A stretch of 41,866 bases of DNA from contig NZ_CAJHOE010000007.1 in NCBI RefSeq assembly GCF_905120475.1, positions 1-41,866 on the forward strand, read 5' to 3'. A program made the translations under genes and the position numbers. Position 1 is the stretch's first letter. Every line of letters starts with the position of its first letter. Under the pieces are notes generated by a model, which worked only from the letters and a program-made list of their open reading frames with translations, was not told the origin of the DNA and did not search any database. This DNA is from Campylobacter suis (GTDB lineage Bacteria; Campylobacterota; Campylobacteria; Campylobacterales; Campylobacteraceae). Positions 25,633 to 34,226 of the stretch are shown in pieces.

Positions 25633-26142
25633 CTAAATTTTGCCCTTTTTTAGTAGCCAGTAAATGTGTGGATTTATGACAGTTTCTCCGCGTGCAGCAC
25701 AAAGCACGACCTCATCGTAGTAATAATCACAAGTCCCATAAGCATGATACTCATACGCACCAAAGCCATATCCCATGGGCGTGATCTCATTTCTGGCATA
25801 CCAAGCAACCTTTGCGTCAATGTATTGTTTTGAGTCATTTGTGTAGACAAAAAGCGCTATCTCATCACGGTTTTTTTGACGCATCAACCAGATAAAAGCA
25901 TTACCAATGTCATTAAAAAAATGGGTATCGCCGTTAGGAAGAACGGCTTGAGCGGTGTTGTAAAGATCTGTTATTAGTGTTTTGCTCTCACTACAAAGGT
26001 ACTTATCAAGCTCGATCTCAAGCGGTTTTTTTTCACTATTTCCACTTACAACTAAAATTTTTGTATCACTAATATCAGCTGAAAATATCAATAGCCCCAA
26101 AACACCAAGCAAAAGAACGCCAGCAAAAATTTGCTTTATCAC
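25633..26142 (-). CDS. NosL-like protein lacking the copper motif
   Basis: This is a 169-residue protein with an N-terminal membrane anchor or signal (residues 4-21). The body resembles NosL: YNTAQAVLPNGDTHFFNDIGNAFIWLM recalls the AAQVV-DG-FFDDIG segment, and TPMGYGFGAY the TPMGSG segment. Where NosL has CPxCGM for Cu(I), this protein has CSESKTL, keeping only the first Cys (Cys50). Two other cysteines (138 and 148) lie late. It is the last gene of the module and its start overlaps the preceding stop. I infer a structural or partner role in metal delivery. Confidence 0.6.
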   Translation of the reverse strand: MIKQIFAGVLLLGVLGLLIFSADISDTKILVVSGNSEKKPLEIELDKYLCSESKTLITDLYNTAQAVLPNGDTHFFNDIGNAFIWLMRQKNRDEIALFVYTNDSKQYIDAKVAWYARNEITPMGYGFGAYEYHAYGTCDYYYDEVVLCAARGETVINPHIYWLLKKGKI

Positions 26143-27092
26143 AGCAAAACTCCGACATTAAAGTAGTATTTTGCCACATAAAAACTACATATCATCGCAT
26201 TTAAAACAAGCCAAAATGTTGAAAGCTCAAGCAGATGTGTATAGCTTTTTTTTGTAACTAGCTCGACTAAAAAAGGTGCGATACCAAAGAAGATTCCCAA
26301 AAACAAAGAGCCCCAAATCAAATAACCAATATAAAAATAATCCTTTAAAAGCATGCAATAAGGGCATTTATGGTTTGGCTGCTCATAGACATAAAGTCCA
26401 AAAAAGTATGTTATAGCGTAGTAAGCCACAAAAAGATATAGTAAATTTAGTGCAAATGTAGCCATTGATTGTTTTAGTGTGTTTAGTGTTATTATGGCTA
26501 CTAAGATGACATAAAAAAATGTAGCGAGCATGGCTTGCGTATAGCCAAATGGCAGCTTTGGTGCCTGAAATACGACCGAGCAACAAAACACTGGCACTCG
26601 TAGCGGGATATTTGTAAAAAATAAAATTTCAACGACAAACTCAAGCAAGATAAAGACAAAAAGTATGCTAAAAAGAGCGTATTTGCGCTTTAAAAATGGG
26701 AAATTTACCTCTTTTAAATCTAGCGCATTTATAATAAGCCACAAACCAAGTCCAAAGATAAGTAAAATTTTTAGCAAAAGCAATAAATTTCCATATCCGT
26801 TTGAGCCCACCACTCCAGCTGAACACATCGCGCCTGGAACTACATTTGCAAGCTCATTTACCGTAAGTGCAAAAAAGATAAATAAAACTATCTTGCAAGT
26901 TATGGTAAAAAATAGTATGGTGTTTATTAGGTAGTTGCGCTTTTCAAGGCTATATTGTAAATTTGTAGTGGCGTTAAAGTCCCAGTGTCTGACTATGCGT
27001 ATGATATTTATCTGCGAAATGCCGAGCAAAACTATAATAACAAGCTCGATAGCTAAAAATGCGATGACCTCATTTGAAAGAAAGATACTCAT
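26139..27092 (-). CDS. polytopic membrane protein with CPYC motif
   Basis: This is a 317-residue protein with about eight membrane helices. Notable residues are Cys90 in PGAMCSAG, Cys170-Cys171 in FCCSVVF, and Cys243-Pro-Tyr-Cys246-Met in NHKCPYCML at the edge of a helix. Paired cysteines and a CxxCM motif suggest thiol exchange or soft-metal binding. I do not recognise a named family. It overlaps both neighbours by 4 bases and so is tightly coupled to the ABC transporter and NosL-like genes. A copper or thiol function is inferred from this context. Confidence 0.65.
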   Translation of the reverse strand: MSIFLSNEVIAFLAIELVIIVLLGISQINIIRIVRHWDFNATTNLQYSLEKRNYLINTILFFTITCKIVLFIFFALTVNELANVVPGAMCSAGVVGSNGYGNLLLLLKILLIFGLGLWLIINALDLKEVNFPFLKRKYALFSILFVFILLEFVVEILFFTNIPLRVPVFCCSVVFQAPKLPFGYTQAMLATFFYVILVAIITLNTLKQSMATFALNLLYLFVAYYAITYFFGLYVYEQPNHKCPYCMLLKDYFYIGYLIWGSLFLGIFFGIAPFLVELVTKKSYTHLLELSTFWLVLNAMICSFYVAKYYFNVGVLL

Positions 27093-27757
27093 AAAATTTC
27101 GCCATCTCGCATATTTATACGCTTATCAACAAACTCAAGCTCATCAAAAAGCAAGTCGTGCGTGGCGACGATAAGAGTTTTGTTTAAAGATTTAAATTTT
27201 TGCATCATTTGGATAAACATAAGCGAGTTTTCTTTGTCTAAATTTGCCGTTGGTTCATCAGCTAAGATGATATCTGGATCCATAACAAGGGCTCTTGCTA
27301 CGGCACATCTTTGCTTTTCACCCCCGCTTAGACTAGAGACTAGTTGCTCTTTTTTATGAGCTATATTTGCTAAGTTTAGGGCATTATCTATCTTAGTTAA
27401 AATTTCCGCCTTTTTTAATCCAAGTAAACTAAGTGGTGCCATAACATTTTGCTCAACGCTAAGCCCATCAATTAAGTTAAATGACTGAAATATAAAGCCA
27501 AGCTCCTTGTGGCGGATACTAGAACTCATGAAGTCTGGAAGTTTTGAGATATTTTGCCCGTTTATTAAAATTTCTCCACTACTTGGCTTACTAAGTCCTC
27601 CCATTAGCGATAAAAGCGTGCTTTTACCACTGCCGCTTACACCTTTTAATATGACTATCTCGCCGTCATTTATGCTTAAATTTATATCTTTTAACGCACA
27701 AAATTCATTTACCTTGCCTTGGTTGTAAATTTTAAAAAGATTGTTTATCTGTATCAT
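27089..27757 (-). CDS. LolD/MacB-type ABC transporter ATPase
   Basis: This is a 222-residue ATPase with Walker A GVSGSGKST, Q-loop FIFQSFNLI, signature LSGGEKQR, Walker B DIILADEPTANLD and a H-loop ATHD. This is the MacB/LolD/FtsE type that works with FtsX-like permeases, typically for mechanotransmission or lipoprotein and protein release and not for classical import. It overlaps the permease gene by 4 bases (ATGA) and the following membrane protein gene by 4. It is part of the five-gene module behind the mcc genes. Confidence 0.92.
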   Translation of the reverse strand: MIQINNLFKIYNQGKVNEFCALKDINLSINDGEIVILKGVSGSGKSTLLSLMGGLSKPSSGEILINGQNISKLPDFMSSSIRHKELGFIFQSFNLIDGLSVEQNVMAPLSLLGLKKAEILTKIDNALNLANIAHKKEQLVSSLSGGEKQRCAVARALVMDPDIILADEPTANLDKENSLMFIQMMQKFKSLNKTLIVATHDLLFDELEFVDKRINMRDGEIL

Positions 27758-28863
27758 TTTATTGCCTCGCTCATGTCACTTATGGCAACTCTCCACGCTG
27801 GAATGATGACAAATGCCAAAAACGGAACCACGCTAAACAAAAAGACCAAAAACAAAATATCAAAGTCAATCACAGGTGTAAAAGTGATGAAATTTTGTAT
27901 ATCGCCACCTAAAAATATCTCGCGCAGCAGCGGTGCATTAAATACAAAAACATAGGCATAAGCCAAAGCGCAACCTAATAAAAAGGCACTAAAGCTTACT
28001 ATGAAATTTTGTATAAACTTAAGCGCTATAATATCCTTTATAGCATATCCTATGCTTCTAAGGACTGCCATCTCGCGCTTTTTCTCGCCATAGACTAGTG
28101 AAATTTGATTTTTTAAAAGTATAAAAAATGCCACCATCGCAACCACATAAAGCACCATAAAAACACCGCCTTTATAGTAGTAGATGTGCTTTAGGTCTGC
28201 CACGCTATCTTCAGCCGTATATGCAAATGTGTTTGGATAAAGGTTCATTATCTTTAGGGCAACTTCGCTGATCTCATTTTTATTTGCTACGCTTACAAAA
28301 ATTTTAGTATATTCTGCATTATCAAGACTAAGCACCTCTCTAGCCGTATCTTCATGCATATAGATAGTATTGCTTGAGATGATGTTTGTTGAGTGAGGTG
28401 CGGTTTTGTTGATTTTGATTGGGATTAAATTTTCTTCAGTTAAAAAGTTAAAAACATCTTCATAGTAAAGCTCATTCATCGCAGCCTTTACACCTTCGCC
28501 TATAACCATCTCATCAGCCCCAAGTGCATTATCTGCAACGATATTAAACCAAATTCTCTTTTGTGCAAAATAATACCTACCATCAACAGCACCTATGGCA
28601 TCGCTAACACCGCTTATTTGCTTAAAGTCATAGATATATCCATCATGCATCGTATCTCGCTTGCCGCCACGAAGCGCCTCTACAACTATATCAGGGCGTG
28701 TATTTATGCCATTTACTAAATCATACTGAATAGAATTTGATATAAAAAGCACAGAGCTTAGAACAAAAATGATAAAACTAAATATAAAAAAGCTAAAAGC
28801 ATGGTCAGCTCGCTCTTTTTTTAGTAAAATAACTGCGTAGTTTATAAAATTTTTACCTATCAT
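27754..28863 (-). CDS. FtsX/MacB-like ABC permease
   Basis: This is a 369-residue permease with one N-terminal membrane helix (about residues 22-42), a large periplasmic domain, and three C-terminal helices, the FtsX/MacB/LolE layout. I start it at the ATG at 28863 inside the end of the small upstream gene; an AGGA site lies just before it. The 28914 start would add 17 residues without one. The periplasmic domain has no cysteines in its main part. It pairs with the LolD-like ATPase. Confidence 0.85.
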   Translation of the reverse strand: MIGKNFINYAVILLKKERADHAFSFFIFSFIIFVLSSVLFISNSIQYDLVNGINTRPDIVVEALRGGKRDTMHDGYIYDFKQISGVSDAIGAVDGRYYFAQKRIWFNIVADNALGADEMVIGEGVKAAMNELYYEDVFNFLTEENLIPIKINKTAPHSTNIISSNTIYMHEDTAREVLSLDNAEYTKIFVSVANKNEISEVALKIMNLYPNTFAYTAEDSVADLKHIYYYKGGVFMVLYVVAMVAFFILLKNQISLVYGEKKREMAVLRSIGYAIKDIIALKFIQNFIVSFSAFLLGCALAYAYVFVFNAPLLREIFLGGDIQNFITFTPVIDFDILFLVFLFSVVPFLAFVIIPAWRVAISDMSEAIK

Positions 28864-29041
28864 AGACAAATTTCCTATACTCATCACCAGCAAAGCTAAA
28901 TGCAGGTCTGGCATCTTTTATCTTTGTTGCAAGAGCTGAAATTTCAGCTAGCTTACTAGCCCTATCAAAACTAGCATAGTGAGCAAAAATAAGCAAGTAT
29001 ATAACACCAAAAGATATTGCTAAAATGGTTAGAAATTTCAT
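28853..29041 (-). CDS. small single-helix membrane protein
   Basis: This is a 62-residue protein with an N-terminal hydrophobic helix (FLTILAISFGVIYLLIFAHYA) followed by a charged helix-forming tail that ends KFVYDR. Its ATG overlaps the NosL-like stop and its end overlaps the permease start, so translation is coupled in the module. I know no family for it; a subunit or anchor for the NosL-permease assembly is plausible. Confidence 0.6.
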   Translation of the reverse strand: MKFLTILAISFGVIYLLIFAHYASFDRASKLAEISALATKIKDARPAFSFAGDEYRKFVYDR

Positions 29042-29679
29042 AGCCCAGTAAGCATCTGCTCGCTTATATCGCTAAATTTTAAAACCGCCTTACCAAAATG
29101 ATCTTTAGCAAAATTTATCGCATCACTCTCTTTTTCAAAGGGCACAAGCTCATCACCCATAGGGCCATAAATGTTTGATCCGATAACAAAAAAGGCACTC
29201 TTAGCATCTATCTTATGAAGCTTATAATAATCGCTCACAAACACACGCTCAAATTTTTTACCATTTTTAAAATAGTATTTCATAAGATCTTTCACACCAT
29301 CAAAGTACAAATTTTGGCTACCATCTTCTATCATCGCCGCCCAGTTTGGATTTTTAGCTACAAGCATGCCACATATAGGACACCTAGCGTCTGCTGGGAC
29401 TTCTATTTTTTGTAATTTTTGAGCTATAGTTTTTGGTGCATCCCAGATATAAAGTGCGGCAGCGTTTATGCTTTGTTCATCTTGGTTTTTGCAAATTTTG
29501 GCTAATTTTTCTTTTAAAGCCTCAATGTTTTGAACGCCTCTTTTGCTTACTCTAGGGCAATTTTGCTTATAAAACTGCTCGCCTTTTTTATAAATTTGCT
29601 CCATATTTGCCGCCTCTTGTGGCAGCTCTTGCGCATAAAGTAAGCTGGCAAAAAGTACTAAAAAAAGACCAAATTTCAT
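29038..29679 (-). CDS. NosL-family copper chaperone-like protein
   Basis: This is a 213-residue secreted protein (signal residues 1-16). The C-terminal half is a NosL domain with the intact Cu(I)-binding motif CPICGM (Cys100, Cys103, Met105), then the family's LYFDGVKDLM and GPMGDELVPF segments. The N-terminal half (residues 20-90) has two cysteines (41 and 63) and a KGEQFYKQNCP segment reminiscent of a cytochrome c domain that has lost its CXXCH. NosL proteins deliver copper to NosZ. Here the likely client is the haem-copper centre of MccA. It may correspond to MccL of Wolinella, but I could not confirm the naming. Confidence 0.8.
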   Translation of the reverse strand: MKFGLFLVLFASLLYAQELPQEAANMEQIYKKGEQFYKQNCPRVSKRGVQNIEALKEKLAKICKNQDEQSINAAALYIWDAPKTIAQKLQKIEVPADARCPICGMLVAKNPNWAAMIEDGSQNLYFDGVKDLMKYYFKNGKKFERVFVSDYYKLHKIDAKSAFFVIGSNIYGPMGDELVPFEKESDAINFAKDHFGKAVLKFSDISEQMLTGL

Positions 29680-29694
29680 ATTTAAACCTCGTTG

Positions 29695-30567
29695 TTATTT
29701 ACTTATACCATCTAAAATTTTGGCATTTTCGCAAGCTTCAAGCAAGTTCATATCGCAAGCCTTTTTGAAAAACTCTTTTGCTTTTGCGTTATCAGCAGCA
29801 ACACCCTTGCCTTCAGCATAAAGTATGGCTAGGTCGTTACATCCTCTGTTATTGCCAAGGTTACATGACTTTTCAAAATTCTCTTTTGCCTTTTTATAGT
29901 CGCGATCCGTGCCAAGACCGTTTGCATATAAAAGCCCAAGCGCATCACAACTAATGCCAACACCACCGCTGCAAGCTATGGTGTAGAAATTTTTAGATTT
30001 ATTTAGATCTTGACTCTCGCCTATACCGTTTAAATATATATATCCAAGGTTATTACAACCCCACATATCTCCGTAATTACAAGACTTTGTATAAAGCTCA
30101 ACTGCCTTTTTAGCATCTCTTGCTACCCCTGCACCATTAGCATACAAAAGTCCTAAAGATGCACAACCTTCATTATCTGCACACGCTTTTTCATAAAATT
30201 TCACAGCCATTGTGAAATTTTGATCCACTCCACGACCACTCTCATACATATGTGCTAAGTTATTGCAAGCTGACGCAAATTTGCCATCACAAGCTTTTTT
30301 GTAGTACTCTAACGCCTTTGCATAATCCTTTGTAACACCACCAGTACCCTCATCATAAGTCACGGCTAAGTTATAGCAGCCAGATGCTTTATGCTCCTCT
30401 TTGCAAGCCTTTTCGTAGATCTCGATTAGTTTCATATGATCACCACTCTCTTTAGCCTGCATACCATCTTTAATAAACCCTGCATTTGCCATACTGGCTA
30501 AAAATAGCGTTGCTAAAAGTAGCTTTTTGCTTGCTGCACCTAGAAATTTCACTTTGTTTGTATTCAC
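29695..30567 (-). CDS. Sel1-repeat, cysteine-rich (Hcp-like) periplasmic protein
   Basis: This is a 290-residue protein starting at a GTG (30567) with an AAGGAG site, a signal peptide ending MANAGF, and six to seven Sel1-like repeats of about 36 residues. Nearly every repeat has a paired cysteine (KAC...GCYNLA, KAC...ACNNLA and so on), as in Helicobacter Hcp proteins, where the pairs form disulfides. Such solenoids are adaptor scaffolds. It sits 14 bases after ccsA1 and 15 bases before the NosL-like gene, so an assembly role for the sulfite reductase is inferred. Confidence 0.82.
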   Translation of the reverse strand: MNTNKVKFLGAASKKLLLATLFLASMANAGFIKDGMQAKESGDHMKLIEIYEKACKEEHKASGCYNLAVTYDEGTGGVTKDYAKALEYYKKACDGKFASACNNLAHMYESGRGVDQNFTMAVKFYEKACADNEGCASLGLLYANGAGVARDAKKAVELYTKSCNYGDMWGCNNLGYIYLNGIGESQDLNKSKNFYTIACSGGVGISCDALGLLYANGLGTDRDYKKAKENFEKSCNLGNNRGCNDLAILYAEGKGVAADNAKAKEFFKKACDMNLLEACENAKILDGISK

Positions 30568-30581
30568 ATTTTCTCCTTAAT

Positions 30582-33251
30582 TTATATCGTTTTTATATCT
30601 TTGCCCTTAAGTGCTAAAATACTTATAGACACGATAAATAAAACTAATGCGTAGATAAAATTTGGCACCTGAGGGGCTTGACCAGCTGCATAAGAGTGAA
30701 GCCCTGTAAGGTAAAAATTTACGCCAAAATATGTCATTATTATCGAGCCATAAGCAAAAACAGAAGCTACACAAAAAATATAAACTGAATTTAGTTTTGG
30801 CACAAATCTAAGATGTAAAACTATCGCATACACAAGGATAGAAACATAAGACCAAGTCTCTTTACTATCCCAGCCCCAGTAGCGACCCCAGCTCTCATTT
30901 GCCCAAATTCCACCAAAAAAGTTACCAACCGTAAGCATAGAAAGCCCAACTATCAAGCTTAGCTCGTTTATGGCTGTAATGTATCGGATTTGAGCATTTA
31001 TGCGTTCGCTATTTTTGGTATTTTTTAAAACCATTAAAGTAAGCCCCATAAGCCCAAGCAAACATCCAAGCCCTAAAAATCCATAACTTGCCGTAATAAT
31101 AGAAACATGTAGCGTTAGCCAGTATGACTTTAAGACTGGGACTAAATTTGTGATTTGAGGATTAACAAAACTTAAGTGAGCCACAAGCATTACGATAGCA
31201 GCTAGTAAACAAGAAGCTGATATAGTAAGTAGCGAACTTCTAAAAAAGACAAGTCCAGCAAGTATAGCTGACCAGCCTATATAAACCATGCTTTCATAGC
31301 TATCGCTCCAAGGTGCGTGCCCTGATACATACCAGCGAAGTGCAAGCCCTAAAGTATGAACTATAAAACCTAATAACAACAACACAAAAAGGCTCTTTTT
31401 TATAAATACAAATCTCTTGTGAGCCAAAATTTCGCTAAAACCTGCAAAAAGTGCAAAAAGACCTAAAAATAAGTAAAAATAGACTAAATTTTTAAATACT
31501 CCAAGCTTATTATAAAGCACCTCTGCTTTTACTCGCCCCTGCTCTGGCAAGATATGAGATGAGTTTTTTTGCTGATAGTTTTTTATCCCTTTTAGCGCGG
31601 CATCTGCCTTTTGCCACTCATTTTGAGATATACCTAAATTTAAGCCCGTCAAATAGTCATTTAATATGACTTTTATCTCTTTGCTGACACTTGGATTTGC
31701 AAAGGCTTCATTTGGAGAGAGCCACTTGTTTGTAGGGTCTCCTGAGATAGGGATAAACCTAAAAAATACACCTTTCATCGTAAGATAAGCGATATTTATA
31801 CGCTCATCAAATTTTATAAGCTCATTTTCTAGCGTACCTCTCTTTGAAGCTGACTTTTCATTTGCCTCTTCAACCTCTTTATCTAGTTTATACCGTCCCT
31901 GCTCATCAAACATAAAGTTAAAGCTCACAAACTGCTCATCTTGGGATAAATTTAAAAGCTTTTTTATCTCATTATTTTTTACTTTTATGATCTTTAAGTC
32001 TTGCCAAAGCGTTGGGTCTATACTCATACCAAGCACAACTTGCTCAGGGCTTAGTCCAAAAAGTGAGTTTGTGCCAGCCATTTTACTGACTATCTCGCTA
32101 GCCTCAGTACTTATGGGCTTTATGCGCCCCATATAATCTTGCACTAAAAGTGTAGAAAATTCACCATTTGCATGATTTGCTGTATTTTGCCTGAAATTTT
32201 GTATATCATTTTCAGAGGCATTTGTAGGTAAATTAGCAAAAACTAGCAAGGCAAAGACAAGAACTAGCTGGCTATTTTTTACAAATTTACTTAACTTTAA
32301 AAAACGGCTATGCGGTGTAAAAAAGTTTGCAACAAATCCCACGCAAAGCAAGAAGTAGCCGATATAGGTTGGAATTTTACCTGGATCACGGTTAACCTCT
32401 AAAACCGTTCCCCTCTCATCTTTATCATAAGATGACTGAAAGAGTTTATATCCTTGAAAAGTTAGCGGATTGTTCATAAACACGACAAAATCCATAACTT
32501 TTAAGCCGTCCCTTTCAACTTCAATGGCACTTGCATAAGATGACGGACTTTGCGAGCCTGGATAGCGTTCAAGCATGAAGTCATTTAGCCTGATAGAAAA
32601 TGGCAAATTTATAATCTTTGAGCCCCAAGCTATGAGAATTTGCTTGCCATTTTGCTCTATAACCTTTGGCTCACTAACCCAGCCTACACCACCTTTTATG
32701 CTTATATCTTGCATATTTGTATCATTAAAGCCAACTTTTAGATTTAACACTCCGCGCTTACCTTTTGGTGAGGGCTCGTATGAGTGAAATTTTACTTTTA
32801 ATGTGTTACCGTCTATTGGCTGAGCGATCTCAAAGCTATTATCACCTATTTGAGCTAGCTTAAGGTAGTGTTCGTAAATTTTGCCATCTGCTTCTATCTG
32901 TAAATATGGCTTTACGCTTATCATCTCATTTGAAACCTCATGCTCTCTAACATGTAAAACGCCCTCTTCGCCCATATATCTAGTCATAAAAGCTCCAATA
33001 GCTATAACAATAAAGGCAAAATGAACTACAAATGCGCCAAAGCGACGCCACATCTTTGTGCGAAATATAATCCCAAAAAGACTAACGATAAGCAAAAGCA
33101 TTACGGCTTCATACCAAAGCGCTTCATAGACAAAAATTTGTGCTGTAGCTGTGTCGTAGATACTCTCTAAAAAGGTAGCGACACCAGCCGCCACCGCAAG
33201 AGCTAGAAGTAAGAGGAGAACAAATTTATAAGAAAAAAATAACTTTACCAT
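30582..33251 (-). CDS. ccsA1: cytochrome c haem lyase CcsA1 (fused ResB-CcsA type)
   Basis: This is an 889-residue integral membrane cytochrome c synthetase. The N-terminal third has ResB/CcsB-like helices and a periplasmic domain. The C-terminal third is CcsA-like, with the tryptophan-rich haem-handling segment WANESWGRYWGWDSKETW and surrounding histidines. In Wolinella the mcc-encoded lyase CcsA1 is needed to attach haem at the CX15CH site of MccA, while general CcsBA copies serve CXXCH. Its position inside the mcc operon, 17 bases after mccD, supports this assignment. I would expect a separate general CcsBA elsewhere in the genome. Confidence 0.88.
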   Translation of the reverse strand: MVKLFFSYKFVLLLLLALAVAAGVATFLESIYDTATAQIFVYEALWYEAVMLLLIVSLFGIIFRTKMWRRFGAFVVHFAFIVIAIGAFMTRYMGEEGVLHVREHEVSNEMISVKPYLQIEADGKIYEHYLKLAQIGDNSFEIAQPIDGNTLKVKFHSYEPSPKGKRGVLNLKVGFNDTNMQDISIKGGVGWVSEPKVIEQNGKQILIAWGSKIINLPFSIRLNDFMLERYPGSQSPSSYASAIEVERDGLKVMDFVVFMNNPLTFQGYKLFQSSYDKDERGTVLEVNRDPGKIPTYIGYFLLCVGFVANFFTPHSRFLKLSKFVKNSQLVLVFALLVFANLPTNASENDIQNFRQNTANHANGEFSTLLVQDYMGRIKPISTEASEIVSKMAGTNSLFGLSPEQVVLGMSIDPTLWQDLKIIKVKNNEIKKLLNLSQDEQFVSFNFMFDEQGRYKLDKEVEEANEKSASKRGTLENELIKFDERINIAYLTMKGVFFRFIPISGDPTNKWLSPNEAFANPSVSKEIKVILNDYLTGLNLGISQNEWQKADAALKGIKNYQQKNSSHILPEQGRVKAEVLYNKLGVFKNLVYFYLFLGLFALFAGFSEILAHKRFVFIKKSLFVLLLLGFIVHTLGLALRWYVSGHAPWSDSYESMVYIGWSAILAGLVFFRSSLLTISASCLLAAIVMLVAHLSFVNPQITNLVPVLKSYWLTLHVSIITASYGFLGLGCLLGLMGLTLMVLKNTKNSERINAQIRYITAINELSLIVGLSMLTVGNFFGGIWANESWGRYWGWDSKETWSYVSILVYAIVLHLRFVPKLNSVYIFCVASVFAYGSIIMTYFGVNFYLTGLHSYAAGQAPQVPNFIYALVLFIVSISILALKGKDIKTI

Positions 33252-33268
33252 GCTCCCCTCAAAAATTT

Positions 33269-34225
33269 TTACAATATACTATATGTCTGTCCTGCGTATA
33301 AGATAAACATACGAAGCATAAGCACGCCCACAATACTAGCTAATGCACTTACATAAAATGCAAGGCGTGTATGCGCAAAAGTCTTGCCTAGACAGAAATT
33401 TAAAACCAACGGCAAGCCAAAACCAACACCCATAACTCCTATCCAAAACATTTTAGCATAAAATCCATCAAAAAATGCAACACTTGCTGCTTTTTGCACA
33501 TCGCTACCGATGATAAGTGACACAAATAGCATACTTATAAGCAAAATTTCAGCTACAAGCACTGGCCACTCGATAGTATGAAGTGTTTTCATATCTGATG
33601 AGTGTGTATCCTCGCCAAAAAATAGTGCAGCTATTATACTAGAGCCAGCGATTCCTGCGCTTAGACCAGATGCAACAAAAAGTGCTGGAAGCACAGCTGT
33701 ATTTAGTATAGGAAATCTTACTAAAACAGAAATCAAAAAGCCAGTATAAGCACAAATCGCAACCGCAAAAATAAGTGTAAGCACGAAAACTAGCGGGCGG
33801 ATGGCATTTACTATAGCCATGATAAATTTAATAAGTCCAGAAAAAATTCCAAATCCCAAAAGCTCTTTTTCAAAAGCATAAAGACACATCACAAAGCTTA
33901 GCGGTATGTAGATACAAAGTGCTGCAACACCGATAGACATAACTGAGTTAAAGTTATAATTTATTAAAATTTTCCAAAACAGCAAAGGTCTGTCAAGATC
34001 TGCAACAAGGCAAACCATACCAAGCAATATAGTAACTAGCGAAAGCAAGCTAGCGCCTTTAAATAACGGTGTTATCTCGCATTGTTTTTTATAATACCTT
34101 ATCAAGATAGCAACTATAAGTGCTCCACCACTCATACCAGCCAAAAGCAAATATACAGCGATAGGCCAGTGCCATACGACAGCTCCGTGTGAAAAAGTTT
34201 CAGTGAAATTTATAGCACCATTCAT
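33269..34225 (-). CDS. mccD: NrfD/PsrC-like membrane quinol dehydrogenase MccD
   Basis: This is a 318-residue polytopic protein with eight to ten helices of the NrfD/PsrC family. It reads WHWPIAVYLLLAGMSGGA near the N-terminus and has ADLDRPLLFWKIL, both typical of the family. It should oxidise menaquinol at the membrane and hand electrons to the MccC iron-sulfur protein. It follows mccC after one base. Confidence 0.88.
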   Translation of the reverse strand: MNGAINFTETFSHGAVVWHWPIAVYLLLAGMSGGALIVAILIRYYKKQCEITPLFKGASLLSLVTILLGMVCLVADLDRPLLFWKILINYNFNSVMSIGVAALCIYIPLSFVMCLYAFEKELLGFGIFSGLIKFIMAIVNAIRPLVFVLTLIFAVAICAYTGFLISVLVRFPILNTAVLPALFVASGLSAGIAGSSIIAALFFGEDTHSSDMKTLHTIEWPVLVAEILLISMLFVSLIIGSDVQKAASVAFFDGFYAKMFWIGVMGVGFGLPLVLNFCLGKTFAHTRLAFYVSALASIVGVLMLRMFILYAGQTYSIL

Positions 34226-34226
34226 A

